This document shows positions 8,334 through 16,583 of a DNA stretch of 64,000 nt, piece after piece (the stretch's first letter is position 1; every line of letters starts with the position of its first letter). This stretch comes from GCA-2687515 sp002687515 (GTDB taxonomy: Bacteria; Pseudomonadota; Alphaproteobacteria; Rhodospirillales; UBA2165), in the NCBI GenBank assembly GCA_030745835.1, contig JASLNU010000073.1:1-64000 (forward strand), written 5' to 3'. The position numbers were made by a program, and so were the translations under genes. The notes under the pieces are model-generated. The model saw nothing but the letters and a program-made list of their open reading frames with translations, did not search any database and had not been told where the DNA came from.

Positions 8334-9299
8334 CTAATGCGAATTTCCCGATCGGGACGCCAGCGGGTGGCTGCTTTCGACCAGGTTTTTCAGGCGCTGC
8401 TCGAGCACGTGGGTGTAGATCTGGGTGGTTGATATATCGGCATGGCCGAGCATCTGCTGCAGGGATCTGAGATCGGCGCCGTGCGCCAACAGGTGGCTGG
8501 CGAAGGAATGACGCAGCACGTGCGGCGACACCCGTTTGGCATCGAGCCCGGCGGCCACCGCCAAGTCCTTCAGGGCGCCCGCAAAGGCCACCCGGGTCAG
8601 GTGCCCGGCGCGCGCCGGCGACGGAAACAGGAAGGGCGAGGCGCGGCCCGCGGCAATAAAGCCGGCGCGCGCCTCGAGATAGGCGGCCACCGCATCGCGC
8701 GCCGGATCGCCGAGCGGCACCATGCGTTCCTTGCCGCCCTTGCCGCGGACCAGCAGCATTTGCCCATCGCGCGAGACCGAGGAAAGGCGCAGCCCGACCA
8801 ATTCGGAAACGCGCAAGCCGGTGGCGTAAAGCACCTCGACCAGCGCCGTCAGGCGCGCGCCCCCGGGCCCCGGCACCCGGCGCGCCTCGGCGATCAGGCG
8901 CTCGACCTCCGCCTCGCCCAGATATTTGGGCAGCGGGCGGCCCAGCTTGGGGCTGTCGATGCCTTGCGCCGGGTCATCGTCGCGCGCCCCCTCGGCGAAC
9001 AGAAATCCGAAAAACCGGCGGATCACGCTTAAGCGCCGCGCGCGCGTCGCCGGGGTTCGGCCGCGGCCGCTGAGGTCCGCCAGGTGGTCGCGGATATTCT
9101 TGGCATCCGCCGCCTCGATGGGGCGCCCGCGGCGCGCCATGAAGCCGGCAAAGTCGGTGAGATCGCGCCGGTAGGCGTCGAGCGTGTTGACCGATGCGCC
9201 GCGTTCGGCCGCCATCATTTCCAAGAATATTTCGATTTGCCTGGATGGCTGCCCAGATAGCCGCCCAGATAGCCGCCCAGATGGCGGGGCCGGGTTCAT
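8334..9299 (-). CDS. xerD: Site-specific tyrosine recombinase XerD
   Basis: The 321-residue protein has an N-terminal SAM-like core-binding domain and a C-terminal catalytic domain. All catalytic positions are visible: Arg in YATGLRVSELVGLR, Lys in RGKGGKERMVPLG, HVLRHSFASHLL, and LGHADISTTQIYTHV with the nucleophilic Tyr. It resolves chromosome dimers at dif, usually with XerC. The N-terminus holds a short repeat-derived stretch SGRLSGRLSGQ encoded by three near-copies of a 12-base unit. Its ATG overlaps the upstream stop codon by 4 bases, suggesting translational coupling. Confidence 0.93.
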   Translation of the reverse strand: MNPAPPSGRLSGRLSGQPSRQIEIFLEMMAAERGASVNTLDAYRRDLTDFAGFMARRGRPIEAADAKNIRDHLADLSGRGRTPATRARRLSVIRRFFGFLFAEGARDDDPAQGIDSPKLGRPLPKYLGEAEVERLIAEARRVPGPGGARLTALVEVLYATGLRVSELVGLRLSSVSRDGQMLLVRGKGGKERMVPLGDPARDAVAAYLEARAGFIAAGRASPFLFPSPARAGHLTRVAFAGALKDLAVAAGLDAKRVSPHVLRHSFASHLLAHGADLRSLQQMLGHADISTTQIYTHVLEQRLKNLVESSHPLASRSGNSH

Positions 9300-11233
9300 A
9301 TTCCGGCGGCGACCGCGGCTTCGACGGCCAGGGCGCGGGCCTCAACATCGAGCCCGACGGCGCGCAAGGATTCGATAACCGTGCGCAATACCGTCGGATC
9401 GGCCTGGGTCGGGCCGGCCTGGCCGAGCGCCACCAGCGACAGCAACACCGTTTCGCCGATCCGACCCAGCGCCGCCGCGTTTTTGAGCGAGCGCCAGATA
9501 ACCGGGCGCGGCATGACCGTCGTCCGTTGCGGCGGCCCGGCAAGCAGGCTTTCCCATTGCCGGTCCGGCAATTCATCGCCGAGCGCTTCAAGTATGTTAT
9601 AGAGCAGCGCGCTGCGCGCCAAAACCTGATCCTCGTTCACCGCCTTGCCGTCCTCGATGCGGCGTTGCGTCTCCTGCCACGCGGTCAGCACGCCCGGCGC
9701 CCAGTCGTCGTCGGATATGGCGCCGACGATCCGGGCCAGCGGGAACAACTCGTCGCGCAGCTTCGACGCCTTATCATCGAACACGGCGGAGGTACGCACG
9801 ATATCGAGCCACGGCCCGGCGGCCTCCAGATCGCCCGCCGCCAACAGCGCGCGCACCGCATCGGCGGCGAACCAAACGAGATCGCGGGACGGCTTGAATT
9901 CGCGCAATAGGCCGATATAGACCCGCGCCATGGATTGGAAGCGGCCGCCGTCGCGGGCCAGGGCGAGCGCCCGCGACACGACGCCGGCCTTGGCGGTGGG
10001 AATGCTTTCGACCAGCGCCTTGCGGTACAATAGCGCCCGGCTCAGGGGGCTGCGTTCGGTTTCCGCCGTGGTCAGCGGATTTTCAAGAACCTCTTGCGTA
10101 AAGGTGACGCTGGTATAGAGGTCGCGCAGGATACGGGTTTGCAGCGCGCCCATCGCCTCGGCCCGTTCGGCGGCGTCGATGCGCAGCTCGGGATGCAGGC
10201 CCGGGGTGCGCGCCACGGCGCTCAAAACCGCCGGATGGTTCGAGGTTATCACATCGCCCGGCAGCTTCGCCTTGGCGGCGCGCGCCATCGCGAAATGCAG
10301 CGGACGGGGATTGCTCATGCTTTCGATTTTAGGTTTATCCAGCCCGGCCAGCGCGTCGATGAGATTGTAGAACACCGGATCTTCGACGCCCTGCTCCTGC
10401 AGCAGCGTGACGCCGAGTGCCGACCGGTCGTGCTCGCCGGCCAGGGCCTGGCAGAAGATGAATGCCTTGCGCCAGTAGGCGGTCGACACCTGGCGGATTT
10501 GGCTGGCGACCAGCGGGCAGACGCGCGCGTAATCATTGCCGTAGAACAAGACATCGGCCTCGCTGCGGAGCAGGATTTGATCGTTTTCGCGGGACGGCGC
10601 CACCTTCAAAAGCTGGTCGACCGCCGCAATATCACCCATCGCCGACAGGCGTTCGACGCGCAGATGGATGAGGCCCTTTTTTTGTTTTCTTTCCGGTTCT
10701 TGTTGTTGGCCAATCTTTGCAGCCGTTGCCGCGCCAGCGGCCTTTTCGGCGGATCCATCGGCCGCGTCCGGCGGCGGCGCCTTGGCGACACTGAGCAGCA
10801 AACGGCGCAACAGGTTGCGCATCATGCGCGACGATGACTGCGCCGGCACCGTCAGCAATAATTTTTCGACCAGTGCGCGGCGTGTCCCGGCCCACATATC
10901 CAGCCCGAAACCGCCTTGTTCGTCGCCGAGCGTGCCGACCGAATCACGGTCCGTTGCCCTGAGCGCTTCGACATCGATCTTCACCGGTAGCAGTCCCGTC
11001 CGGGGTTCGCTCTGCCCGGCGCCCTCGCTCCCGGTTTGCGGCTTCGGCGCCGTCGTCGGCGCCAGCGACTTCGGCGCCGGCGGCGCCAGCGGCTGCGGCG
11101 AGATCGGCCGGGTTGTCTGCCCGTGGCCGGTGCCGGCTATCGCCATCACGGTTATCAAGGCGATCATCGCCGCGCCGGTGCGGCCGGCGACGGCGGCCGC
11201 CAGGCGCCGGATTCTATTTGGGGAAACGGTCAT
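9296..11233 (-). CDS. Hypothetical secreted alpha-helical protein upstream of xerD
   Basis: The ~645-residue protein starts MTVSPNRIRR with a signal or anchor segment (MIALITVMAIAGTG) followed by a Pro/Ala-rich linker of about 50 residues. The rest looks like repeated helices of TPR-like character, with no catalytic motif I can name. A longer frame to 11254 exists, but ATG 11233 lies just where the 46-residue upstream gene ends and overlaps it. A large uncharacterised protein in this position between xerD and aroK fits alphaproteobacterial synteny (recalled, not checked). Probably periplasmic. Confidence 0.8.
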   Translation of the reverse strand: MTVSPNRIRRLAAAVAGRTGAAMIALITVMAIAGTGHGQTTRPISPQPLAPPAPKSLAPTTAPKPQTGSEGAGQSEPRTGLLPVKIDVEALRATDRDSVGTLGDEQGGFGLDMWAGTRRALVEKLLLTVPAQSSSRMMRNLLRRLLLSVAKAPPPDAADGSAEKAAGAATAAKIGQQQEPERKQKKGLIHLRVERLSAMGDIAAVDQLLKVAPSRENDQILLRSEADVLFYGNDYARVCPLVASQIRQVSTAYWRKAFIFCQALAGEHDRSALGVTLLQEQGVEDPVFYNLIDALAGLDKPKIESMSNPRPLHFAMARAAKAKLPGDVITSNHPAVLSAVARTPGLHPELRIDAAERAEAMGALQTRILRDLYTSVTFTQEVLENPLTTAETERSPLSRALLYRKALVESIPTAKAGVVSRALALARDGGRFQSMARVYIGLLREFKPSRDLVWFAADAVRALLAAGDLEAAGPWLDIVRTSAVFDDKASKLRDELFPLARIVGAISDDDWAPGVLTAWQETQRRIEDGKAVNEDQVLARSALLYNILEALGDELPDRQWESLLAGPPQRTTVMPRPVIWRSLKNAAALGRIGETVLLSLVALGQAGPTQADPTVLRTVIESLRAVGLDVEARALAVEAAVAAGI

Positions 11234-11354
11234 TGGGTATGACTTTCTCGACATGCGACACCGGCGCCGGGATATCCCAGGTGGATAAAAACATGACGGC
11301 GCCCGCCAGGATGGCGAGAACGATAATTACGGCAAGGCGCGTCAGGCTTTTCAT
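11214..11354 (-). CDS. 46-residue single-pass membrane protein
   Basis: ATG 11354 opens a 46-codon frame: MKSLTRLAVIIVLAILAGAV forms a signal-anchor helix, followed by STWDIPAPVSHVEKVIPNDR and a FPK end. The WDIPAP...VEKVIPNDRFP tail resembles short conserved proteins I recall from Rhodospirillales in this location. It overlaps the start of the next gene by 20 bases and is the first gene of the operon leading to xerD. A MITE-end remnant lies immediately upstream, in its promoter region. Confidence 0.65.
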   Translation of the reverse strand: MKSLTRLAVIIVLAILAGAVMFLSTWDIPAPVSHVEKVIPNDRFPK

Positions 11355-11360
11355 CGATCG

Positions 11361-11392
11361 CTAGTGGTCTGTATCATCTATAATGTCCCCCC
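11361..11392 (+). mobile_element. MITE terminal inverted repeat remnant
   Basis: CTAGTGGTCTGTATCATCTA matches the terminal inverted repeat of the elements at 27768 and 48330, then degenerates into a C-run. Only one end is recognisable, so this is a decayed copy or a solo end. It lies between the divergent 46-residue gene and aroK. Confidence 0.75.
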
Positions 11393-11425
11393 CATTACCG
11401 TCGCCGGCATGCCAACTCAACTGGC

Positions 11426-11488
11426 TAAGTCTGCTCATTAAGTCTGCTCATTAAGTCTGCTCGTTAAGTCTGCTCATTAAGTCTGCTG
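11426..11488. repeat. 13-bp tandem repeat, about 4.8 units
   Basis: The unit TAAGTCTGCTCAT is repeated four times with one A/G variant, plus a partial fifth copy. It lies about 115 bases upstream of aroK, in its probable leader or promoter region. The copy number could vary by slippage. Confidence 0.9.
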
Positions 11489-11604
11489 GCACCGGTTGAA
11501 AAAGATGTGATACTTTCCGACTGTGGCAATTTTTCGGCAGTCTATCCTTTCGGGTTACGGCTTTCAATGTCGCGCAATGGAAGACAAGGCGTTAATAAAC
11601 AACA

Positions 11605-12180
11605 ATGAATCAACATAAATCGCAGACCAAAAGTGATGCCGCCAGGCAATTCATCGTTCTTGTCGGGCTGATGGGTTCGGGCAAGACCAGCATCGGGCGC
11701 CGTATTGCGGGCGCCAGCGGCCTGCCCTTCGTCGATACCGATGACGAGGTCGAGAAGGCGGCGGGCTGCACCATACCCGAAATTTTCAGCCGTTTCGGCG
11801 AGCAAGAATTCCGCAATGGCGAGCGCCGCGTCATCGCGCGCATTCTGGCGGGTCAGCCGTCGGTTATCGCCTCCGGCGGCGGCTCTTTCATAGATGGCCA
11901 AACCCGCGCCGCCATCAAGAAGCATGGCGTCTGCATCTGGCTGCGCGCCGATCTGGATACCCTGGTCAAGCGCACGCAACGCAAAAACAACCGGCCGCTG
12001 CTGCAAAACGGCGATCCCAGGGAAATTCTGCGGCGCTTGATGGAGGAACGCTATCCCATCTACGGCGAAGCGGATATTATAATCGATGTCGGCGATGAAC
12101 TTGCCGACCATACCGCCAAACGGGCGATGAAATTGATAGATGAATTCCGCAAACAGGATGCGGCGGCCTCCGTGAAATGA
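11605..12180 (+). CDS. aroK: Shikimate kinase
   Basis: The 191-residue P-loop kinase phosphorylates shikimate at O-3 in the chorismate pathway. Walker A is VGLMGSGKTSIGRRI (about residues 15-29), the shikimate-binding DTDDEVEKAAG follows, then RFGEQEFRNGERRVI and ASGGGSF. ERYPIYGEAD closes the lid and base-binding part. Its stop codon overlaps the aroB start by 4 bases, so the two are translationally coupled. Confidence 0.95.
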   Translation: MNQHKSQTKSDAARQFIVLVGLMGSGKTSIGRRIAGASGLPFVDTDDEVEKAAGCTIPEIFSRFGEQEFRNGERRVIARILAGQPSVIASGGGSFIDGQTRAAIKKHGVCIWLRADLDTLVKRTQRKNNRPLLQNGDPREILRRLMEERYPIYGEADIIIDVGDELADHTAKRAMKLIDEFRKQDAAASVK

Positions 12181-13289
12181 GCGAAATCGACACCCTGCAC
12201 CTAGCGCTCGGCGAACGCAGTTATGACATCCTTGTTGGCGGCGGGCTTTTGGATAGGGCCGGCGAATTAGCGCTTCCCGTGCTTAAAAGCCCCGGCGCCA
12301 TCATCGTCAGCGATGATAACGTCGCGCCGCTCTACCTGGAACGATTGCGCCAAAGCCTTGCCGGGGCCAAGATCGATTGCCGCGACGTCGTCCTTCCCGC
12401 CGGCGAGCAAACCAAGAATTTCCGCCACCTCGAAGAGCTGATCAATAGGCTTTTGGATATGAAGGTCGAACGCGGCACGACACTGATCGCCCTCGGCGGC
12501 GGGGTGATCGGCGATCTGGTCGGCTTTGCCGCTTCGGTCATTTTGCGCGGCATCGATTTTATCCAGGTGCCGACGACGCTTTTATCGCAGGTCGACAGCT
12601 CGGTCGGCGGCAAAACCGGCATCGATACCCGCCACGGCAAGAATTTGGTCGGCGCTTTCCATCAGCCGCGCCTGGTCATCGCCGATCTCGAAACCTTGGA
12701 CAGCCTGCCGGCGGCCGAATTGCGCGCCGGTTACGCCGAAACCGCGAAATACGGCTTAATCAACGATGCCGGCTTTTTCGCCTGGCTGGAAGACGCCGGC
12801 AAGTCCCTGCTGGACGGCGACATCGACGCCCGCCGCCGCGCGGTCACCACCAGTTGCCGGGCCAAGGCGGATATCGTTGCCGAGGATGAGCGCGAGACCG
12901 GCAAGCGGGCACTGCTTAACCTCGGGCACACCTTCGGCCATGCGCTCGAAGCCGAAACCGGTTTCTGCGGCGCTCTTCTGCACGGCGAGGCGGTGGCCAT
13001 CGGCATCGTCATGGCCTTCGAGCTTTCGGCCCGCCTTGGTCTCTGTCCGCCGCAAGACACGGCGCGCGTGCGCGCCCACTATTCCGAGGTGGGATTGCCC
13101 ACCGATCCGCCCGCCATCGAGGGCGTTGATTGGAACCCTGATCGGCTGATCGGACATATGTCAGCCGACAAAAAGGTCGAGGCCGGCGCCATCACCTTCA
13201 TCCTGGCGCGCGGTATCGGCGAGGCTTTCATTGCGCGGGATATCGGCCTCGATGATGTCCGCGCCGTCTTAGAGTCATGTATCATCTAA
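12177..13289 (+). CDS. aroB: 3-dehydroquinate synthase
   Basis: The 370-residue protein converts DAHP to 3-dehydroquinate using NAD and a metal. It shows the NAD-binding GGGVIGDLVGFAAS, the QVPTTLLSQVDSSVGGKTGID signature in part, and metal ligands in LNLGHTFGHALE and LLHGEAVAIG. It overlaps aroK by 4 bases. Its last codons (SCII then TAA) lie within a remnant of the MITE terminal repeat (13279-13308), so the end of the protein has been rewritten by an insertion. The core enzyme is intact. Confidence 0.95.
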   Translation: MSEIDTLHLALGERSYDILVGGGLLDRAGELALPVLKSPGAIIVSDDNVAPLYLERLRQSLAGAKIDCRDVVLPAGEQTKNFRHLEELINRLLDMKVERGTTLIALGGGVIGDLVGFAASVILRGIDFIQVPTTLLSQVDSSVGGKTGIDTRHGKNLVGAFHQPRLVIADLETLDSLPAAELRAGYAETAKYGLINDAGFFAWLEDAGKSLLDGDIDARRRAVTTSCRAKADIVAEDERETGKRALLNLGHTFGHALEAETGFCGALLHGEAVAIGIVMAFELSARLGLCPPQDTARVRAHYSEVGLPTDPPAIEGVDWNPDRLIGHMSADKKVEAGAITFILARGIGEAFIARDIGLDDVRAVLESCII

Positions 13290-13308
13290 TATGTACCCCT
13301 ACGACGGC
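13279..13308 (+). mobile_element. MITE terminal repeat remnant at the aroB stop codon
   Basis: GTATCATCTAATATGTACCC followed by CTACGACGGC matches the inner part of the MITE end at 27768 almost base for base. The in-frame TAA of aroB (13287-13289) lies inside it. The rest of the element is absent. Confidence 0.8.
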
Positions 13309-13360
13309 CTGATGCCGCCGCTCTACCCATGACCTTAACCCAATCAATCGGGACAGACCC

Positions 13361-14674
13361 ATGTTGATCACCGCAGGCGCCATCGCCATCCTTCTTATCC
13401 TATCGGCTTTCTATTCGGGTTCCGAAACCGCCTTGACCGCGGCGTCGAAACCGCTGATGCACCAGTTGGAGGCACGCGGAAACCGGCGCGCGCGCATGGT
13501 CAACCGCCTACACGATCGTAAAGGGCCGTTGCTCGGCGCCATCCTGATCGGAAATAATCTGGTCAATATCCTGGCCTCGGCGCTCGCCGCCAGCGTCTTG
13601 ATCGGGCTGTTCGGCGAGGCCGGCATTGCCTACGCGACGATCATCATGACCGCTCTGATCGTCATGTTTTCCGAGATCCTGCCCAAAACCTACGCCATGC
13701 ATAACGCCGACAGGTTCGCCCTCGCCATTGCGCCGGTGATGCGCCCCATCGTCCAGATTTTTTCTCCCCTGACATGGGCGACCCAGATCATCGTGCGCAG
13801 CGCGCTCGGCCTCTTGGGCATGAAGCTTAACCCGGAAGAGCCGTTCGTTACCTCGGTCGAGGAACTGCGCGGCGCCATCGAACTGCATGAAGGCGATGAC
13901 GAGGCCGTCCAGCACGAGCGCGCCATGTTGCGTAGCGTGCTCGATCTGGCCGAGGTCGAGGTTGCCGAGATTATGGTCCACCGCAAGACCGTCGCCATGG
14001 TCAATGCCGACGCACCGGCCAATGTGGTATTGGATCAGATCCTGGCCAGCCCCTATACGCGCCTGCCGCTTTGGCGCGGCGATACCGACAACCTCATCGG
14101 CGTCGTGCATGCCAAGGAAATCCTGCGCGCGCTGAAAGACCGTAAAGGCAATATCGAGGGATTGAATATTGAAGCGCTGGCCTCGCCGCCCTGGTTTGTT
14201 CCGGAAACCACCCGCCTCCTGGAGCAACTGGAAGCGTTCCGCAGCCGGCGCGAACATTTTGCGCTGGTCGTCGATGAATATGGCAGCCTGATGGGCGTCG
14301 TGACCCTGGAAGATATTCTGGAAGAGATCGTCGGCGATATTTCCGACGAGCACGATATCGCCGTCCCCGGGCTCAGGCCACAGCCGGACGGCTCATTGAT
14401 CGTCGATGGACAATTCACCATCCGCGATCTTAACCGGCAGATGGAATGGTCGCTTCCCGACCAGGAAGCGGCCACCGTCGCCGGCCTGGTATTGCACGAA
14501 TCCCGGCGTATACCCGAGGTTGGCCAGGTGTTTATTTTTTACGGTTTCAGGTTCGAAATCCTGCGCCGCAAACGCCACCAGATTACCGCCATTCGCATCT
14601 CTCCGCCGCGCGAAACCGGCGGCAACATATCCGAAATGGGTGAGAGTCCGGCGCAAGCGACTGAAATCAAATAA
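13361..14674 (+). CDS. HlyC/CorC family (CNNM-CBS) membrane protein
   Basis: The 437-residue protein has an N-terminal CNNM/DUF21 domain with about four membrane helices (SAFYSGSETALTAASK near the start), two CBS domains around residues 200-330, and a C-terminal CorC_HlyC domain (DQEAATVAGLVLHESRRIP). The family is linked to magnesium/cobalt efflux and membrane ion homeostasis; older haemolysin names are misleading. It follows aroB in the same direction, as in many alphaproteobacteria. Confidence 0.9.
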   Translation: MLITAGAIAILLILSAFYSGSETALTAASKPLMHQLEARGNRRARMVNRLHDRKGPLLGAILIGNNLVNILASALAASVLIGLFGEAGIAYATIIMTALIVMFSEILPKTYAMHNADRFALAIAPVMRPIVQIFSPLTWATQIIVRSALGLLGMKLNPEEPFVTSVEELRGAIELHEGDDEAVQHERAMLRSVLDLAEVEVAEIMVHRKTVAMVNADAPANVVLDQILASPYTRLPLWRGDTDNLIGVVHAKEILRALKDRKGNIEGLNIEALASPPWFVPETTRLLEQLEAFRSRREHFALVVDEYGSLMGVVTLEDILEEIVGDISDEHDIAVPGLRPQPDGSLIVDGQFTIRDLNRQMEWSLPDQEAATVAGLVLHESRRIPEVGQVFIFYGFRFEILRRKRHQITAIRISPPRETGGNISEMGESPAQATEIK

Positions 14675-14798
14675 ATATTCCGGCCAATCTGAATTTGGCC
14701 GAATCTGGAAGATTTATATATTTAACCTACAAATTCACTCGGGCTTTCGCTATAATGGAATGAACCTACCTCGCATTTCATTTCCAAGGAGTGGAAAT

Positions 14799-15248
14799 AT
14801 GACAGGTAAGATCGTGCCTGACATTGTCGACAAACAGACCCTCTACACCCTGCCGCCGGACAGCACCTGCCGGGACGCGGCGAAAATGATGGATGCCAAC
14901 AAGATCAGCGCCGTGCTGGTGGTTACCGACGAACGTTTGCAAGGCATCATCACCGAACGGGATTTGACGGCCAAGGTCCTGGCCGGTGGGTTGGATCCGG
15001 ACGCCACCCGCTTGGAAAGCATTATGACCCCGAACCCGGACGTATTGGCGCCCGATGATCCGCCCCAGGACGCGCTCGAACTGATGCGCATCCGCGGCTA
15101 CCGCCATCTTCCCGTCCTCGACGAAGGCAATATCGTCGGCATGGTGTCGATCCGCGATCTTTACGCGGCGGCCAAGGAACAGCTTGAAGAAGACGTTCGC
15201 CAGCGCGAATCCTTCATCTTCGATACCGGCTACGGGACCGGCGCCTAG
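14799..15248 (+). CDS. Tandem CBS domain protein
   Basis: ATG 14799 (MTGKIVPDIVDKQ) follows AAGGAG by 8 bases. The 149 residues form two CBS motifs (DAAKMMDANKISAVLVV...GIITERDL and DALELMRIRGYRHLPVLD...GMVSIRDLY), together one Bateman module. Such stand-alone modules bind adenine nucleotides and act as energy-state sensors. No other domain is present and the partner is unknown. Confidence 0.9.
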   Translation: MTGKIVPDIVDKQTLYTLPPDSTCRDAAKMMDANKISAVLVVTDERLQGIITERDLTAKVLAGGLDPDATRLESIMTPNPDVLAPDDPPQDALELMRIRGYRHLPVLDEGNIVGMVSIRDLYAAAKEQLEEDVRQRESFIFDTGYGTGA

Positions 15249-15327
15249 CGCATACACCGCTTCCGCCGTTTGACGCCTTACGCAATTTCTCCTATAGGAC
15301 GGCGCCCAATCAAGCGGAGTCCCTGCC

Positions 15328-15882
15328 ATGCCCCTGTCGAAACCGGTGTCCCGGAATCTGAAGCACACGCGCGAAATCCGATGCTTGGGGTACGAACGCG
15401 AAGACGGCTTGTGGGATATCGAAGGGCACATAACCGACGTCAAGAGTTACAGTTTTGGAAGTCCGGACCAGGTCGGCATCAACGCCGGTGAGCCGATGCA
15501 CGATATGTGGGTGCGCCTGACCCTGGATGATGATCTCGTGGTGCGCGAAGCCGAGGCCTCGACCGACGCATCGCCATTCACCATGTGCCCCGATATCACC
15601 GGCGGCGTGGCTGCGCTCAAGGGCGAACGGGTCGGCAACGGCTGGCGCAAGACCGTGCACGGCAAGATCGGCCGTGTCCTCGGCTGTACCCACATCGTTC
15701 ATCTTCTGGTCGGGCCAATGGCGACCACCGTCTTCCAGACCGTCGTGCCGATCGTAAATCGGCGCAGAACCAAAAAGGGCGCCGCCGCGAAACCCAACTT
15801 TTTGGATTCCTGCCACGCCTACGCGACCGACAGCCCGGTGGTTAAACGCATGTGGCCCGATTATTACACCGGCACCGACTAG
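15328..15882 (+). CDS. DUF2889 family protein
   Basis: The 184-residue soluble protein contains REIRCLGYEREDGLWDIEGH at residues 15-34 and FLDSCHAYATDSPVV near the end, which match the DUF2889 family. The function of the family is unknown. It starts with MPLSKPVSRNL at an ATG preceded by GGAG, and lies between the CBS protein and the DnaJ-like gene on the same strand. Confidence 0.85.
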   Translation: MPLSKPVSRNLKHTREIRCLGYEREDGLWDIEGHITDVKSYSFGSPDQVGINAGEPMHDMWVRLTLDDDLVVREAEASTDASPFTMCPDITGGVAALKGERVGNGWRKTVHGKIGRVLGCTHIVHLLVGPMATTVFQTVVPIVNRRRTKKGAAAKPNFLDSCHAYATDSPVVKRMWPDYYTGTD

Positions 15883-15950
15883 CGCATGAACCGACCGGCG
15901 CCATTGGCGCCAACCTTGCCTAGCTTGCATCAAATCCGCATAGTGACTAC

Positions 15951-16523
15951 ATGAAGCATATCGGCACACCGGACGACCTGATTGAATACCGCTCCACCAC
16001 CGACGCGGGGCAGCACATCTGTGGTTGGCCCGATTGCCGGGAACCGGGCGAACACCGCGCGCCGGTTTCGCGCGACCGTTTGAACGAATACCACTGGTTC
16101 TGTTTGGACCATGTTCGGATTTACAACCGGTCTTGGAACTATTATGTAGGCATGTCCGATGCGGAGGTGGAATCTTGTGTCCGCTCGGATACGACCTGGA
16201 ACCGGCCGAGCTGGCCGTTCGCTGGCGGAAATGTGAAGCAGCCGGGTTTCGATTTCCACAATGTGGACGATCCGTTGGGCCTGATCAACCGGGGCGGGAT
16301 GGGCGCTGGTGCGCATCCGCCCGAATTGTCTGCTCCCGAGCGCCAGGCGTTTAACGTTCTTGGGCTTGAGTTCCCGGTTACCCGTGATGAGCTTAAGGCG
16401 CGCTACAAGGAGCTTGTAAAACTGCACCATCCGGATGCCAACGGCGGCGACAAGGACGCAGAGGAACGAATTAAAGGGATCAACCAGGCCTATGAAGTTC
16501 TCATGAGCCGTATTTTCACTTAA
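15951..16523 (+). CDS. DnaJ (J-domain) protein upstream of cobS
   Basis: The 190-residue protein has a C-terminal J-domain (residues ~133-188) with the HPD motif in KLHHPDANGGDKDAEERIKG. The N-terminal half has a CGWPDC...WFCLDH arrangement that could bind zinc. J-domain proteins stimulate Hsp70, but this one lacks the Gly/Phe and substrate domains of DnaJ. Its place before cobS-cobT suggests a role in cobaltochelatase assembly (inference). Confidence 0.9.
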   Translation: MKHIGTPDDLIEYRSTTDAGQHICGWPDCREPGEHRAPVSRDRLNEYHWFCLDHVRIYNRSWNYYVGMSDAEVESCVRSDTTWNRPSWPFAGGNVKQPGFDFHNVDDPLGLINRGGMGAGAHPPELSAPERQAFNVLGLEFPVTRDELKARYKELVKLHHPDANGGDKDAEERIKGINQAYEVLMSRIFT

Positions 16524-16583
16524 GGCGCCCCTGCTCTCTCGGAAACACCCTTGGCCAATCGGAAATTTATCGGAATTGTCAAC

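Noticed and set aside
11426..11488. A short CRISPR array
   Set aside because: The 13-base units are directly adjacent with no spacers.
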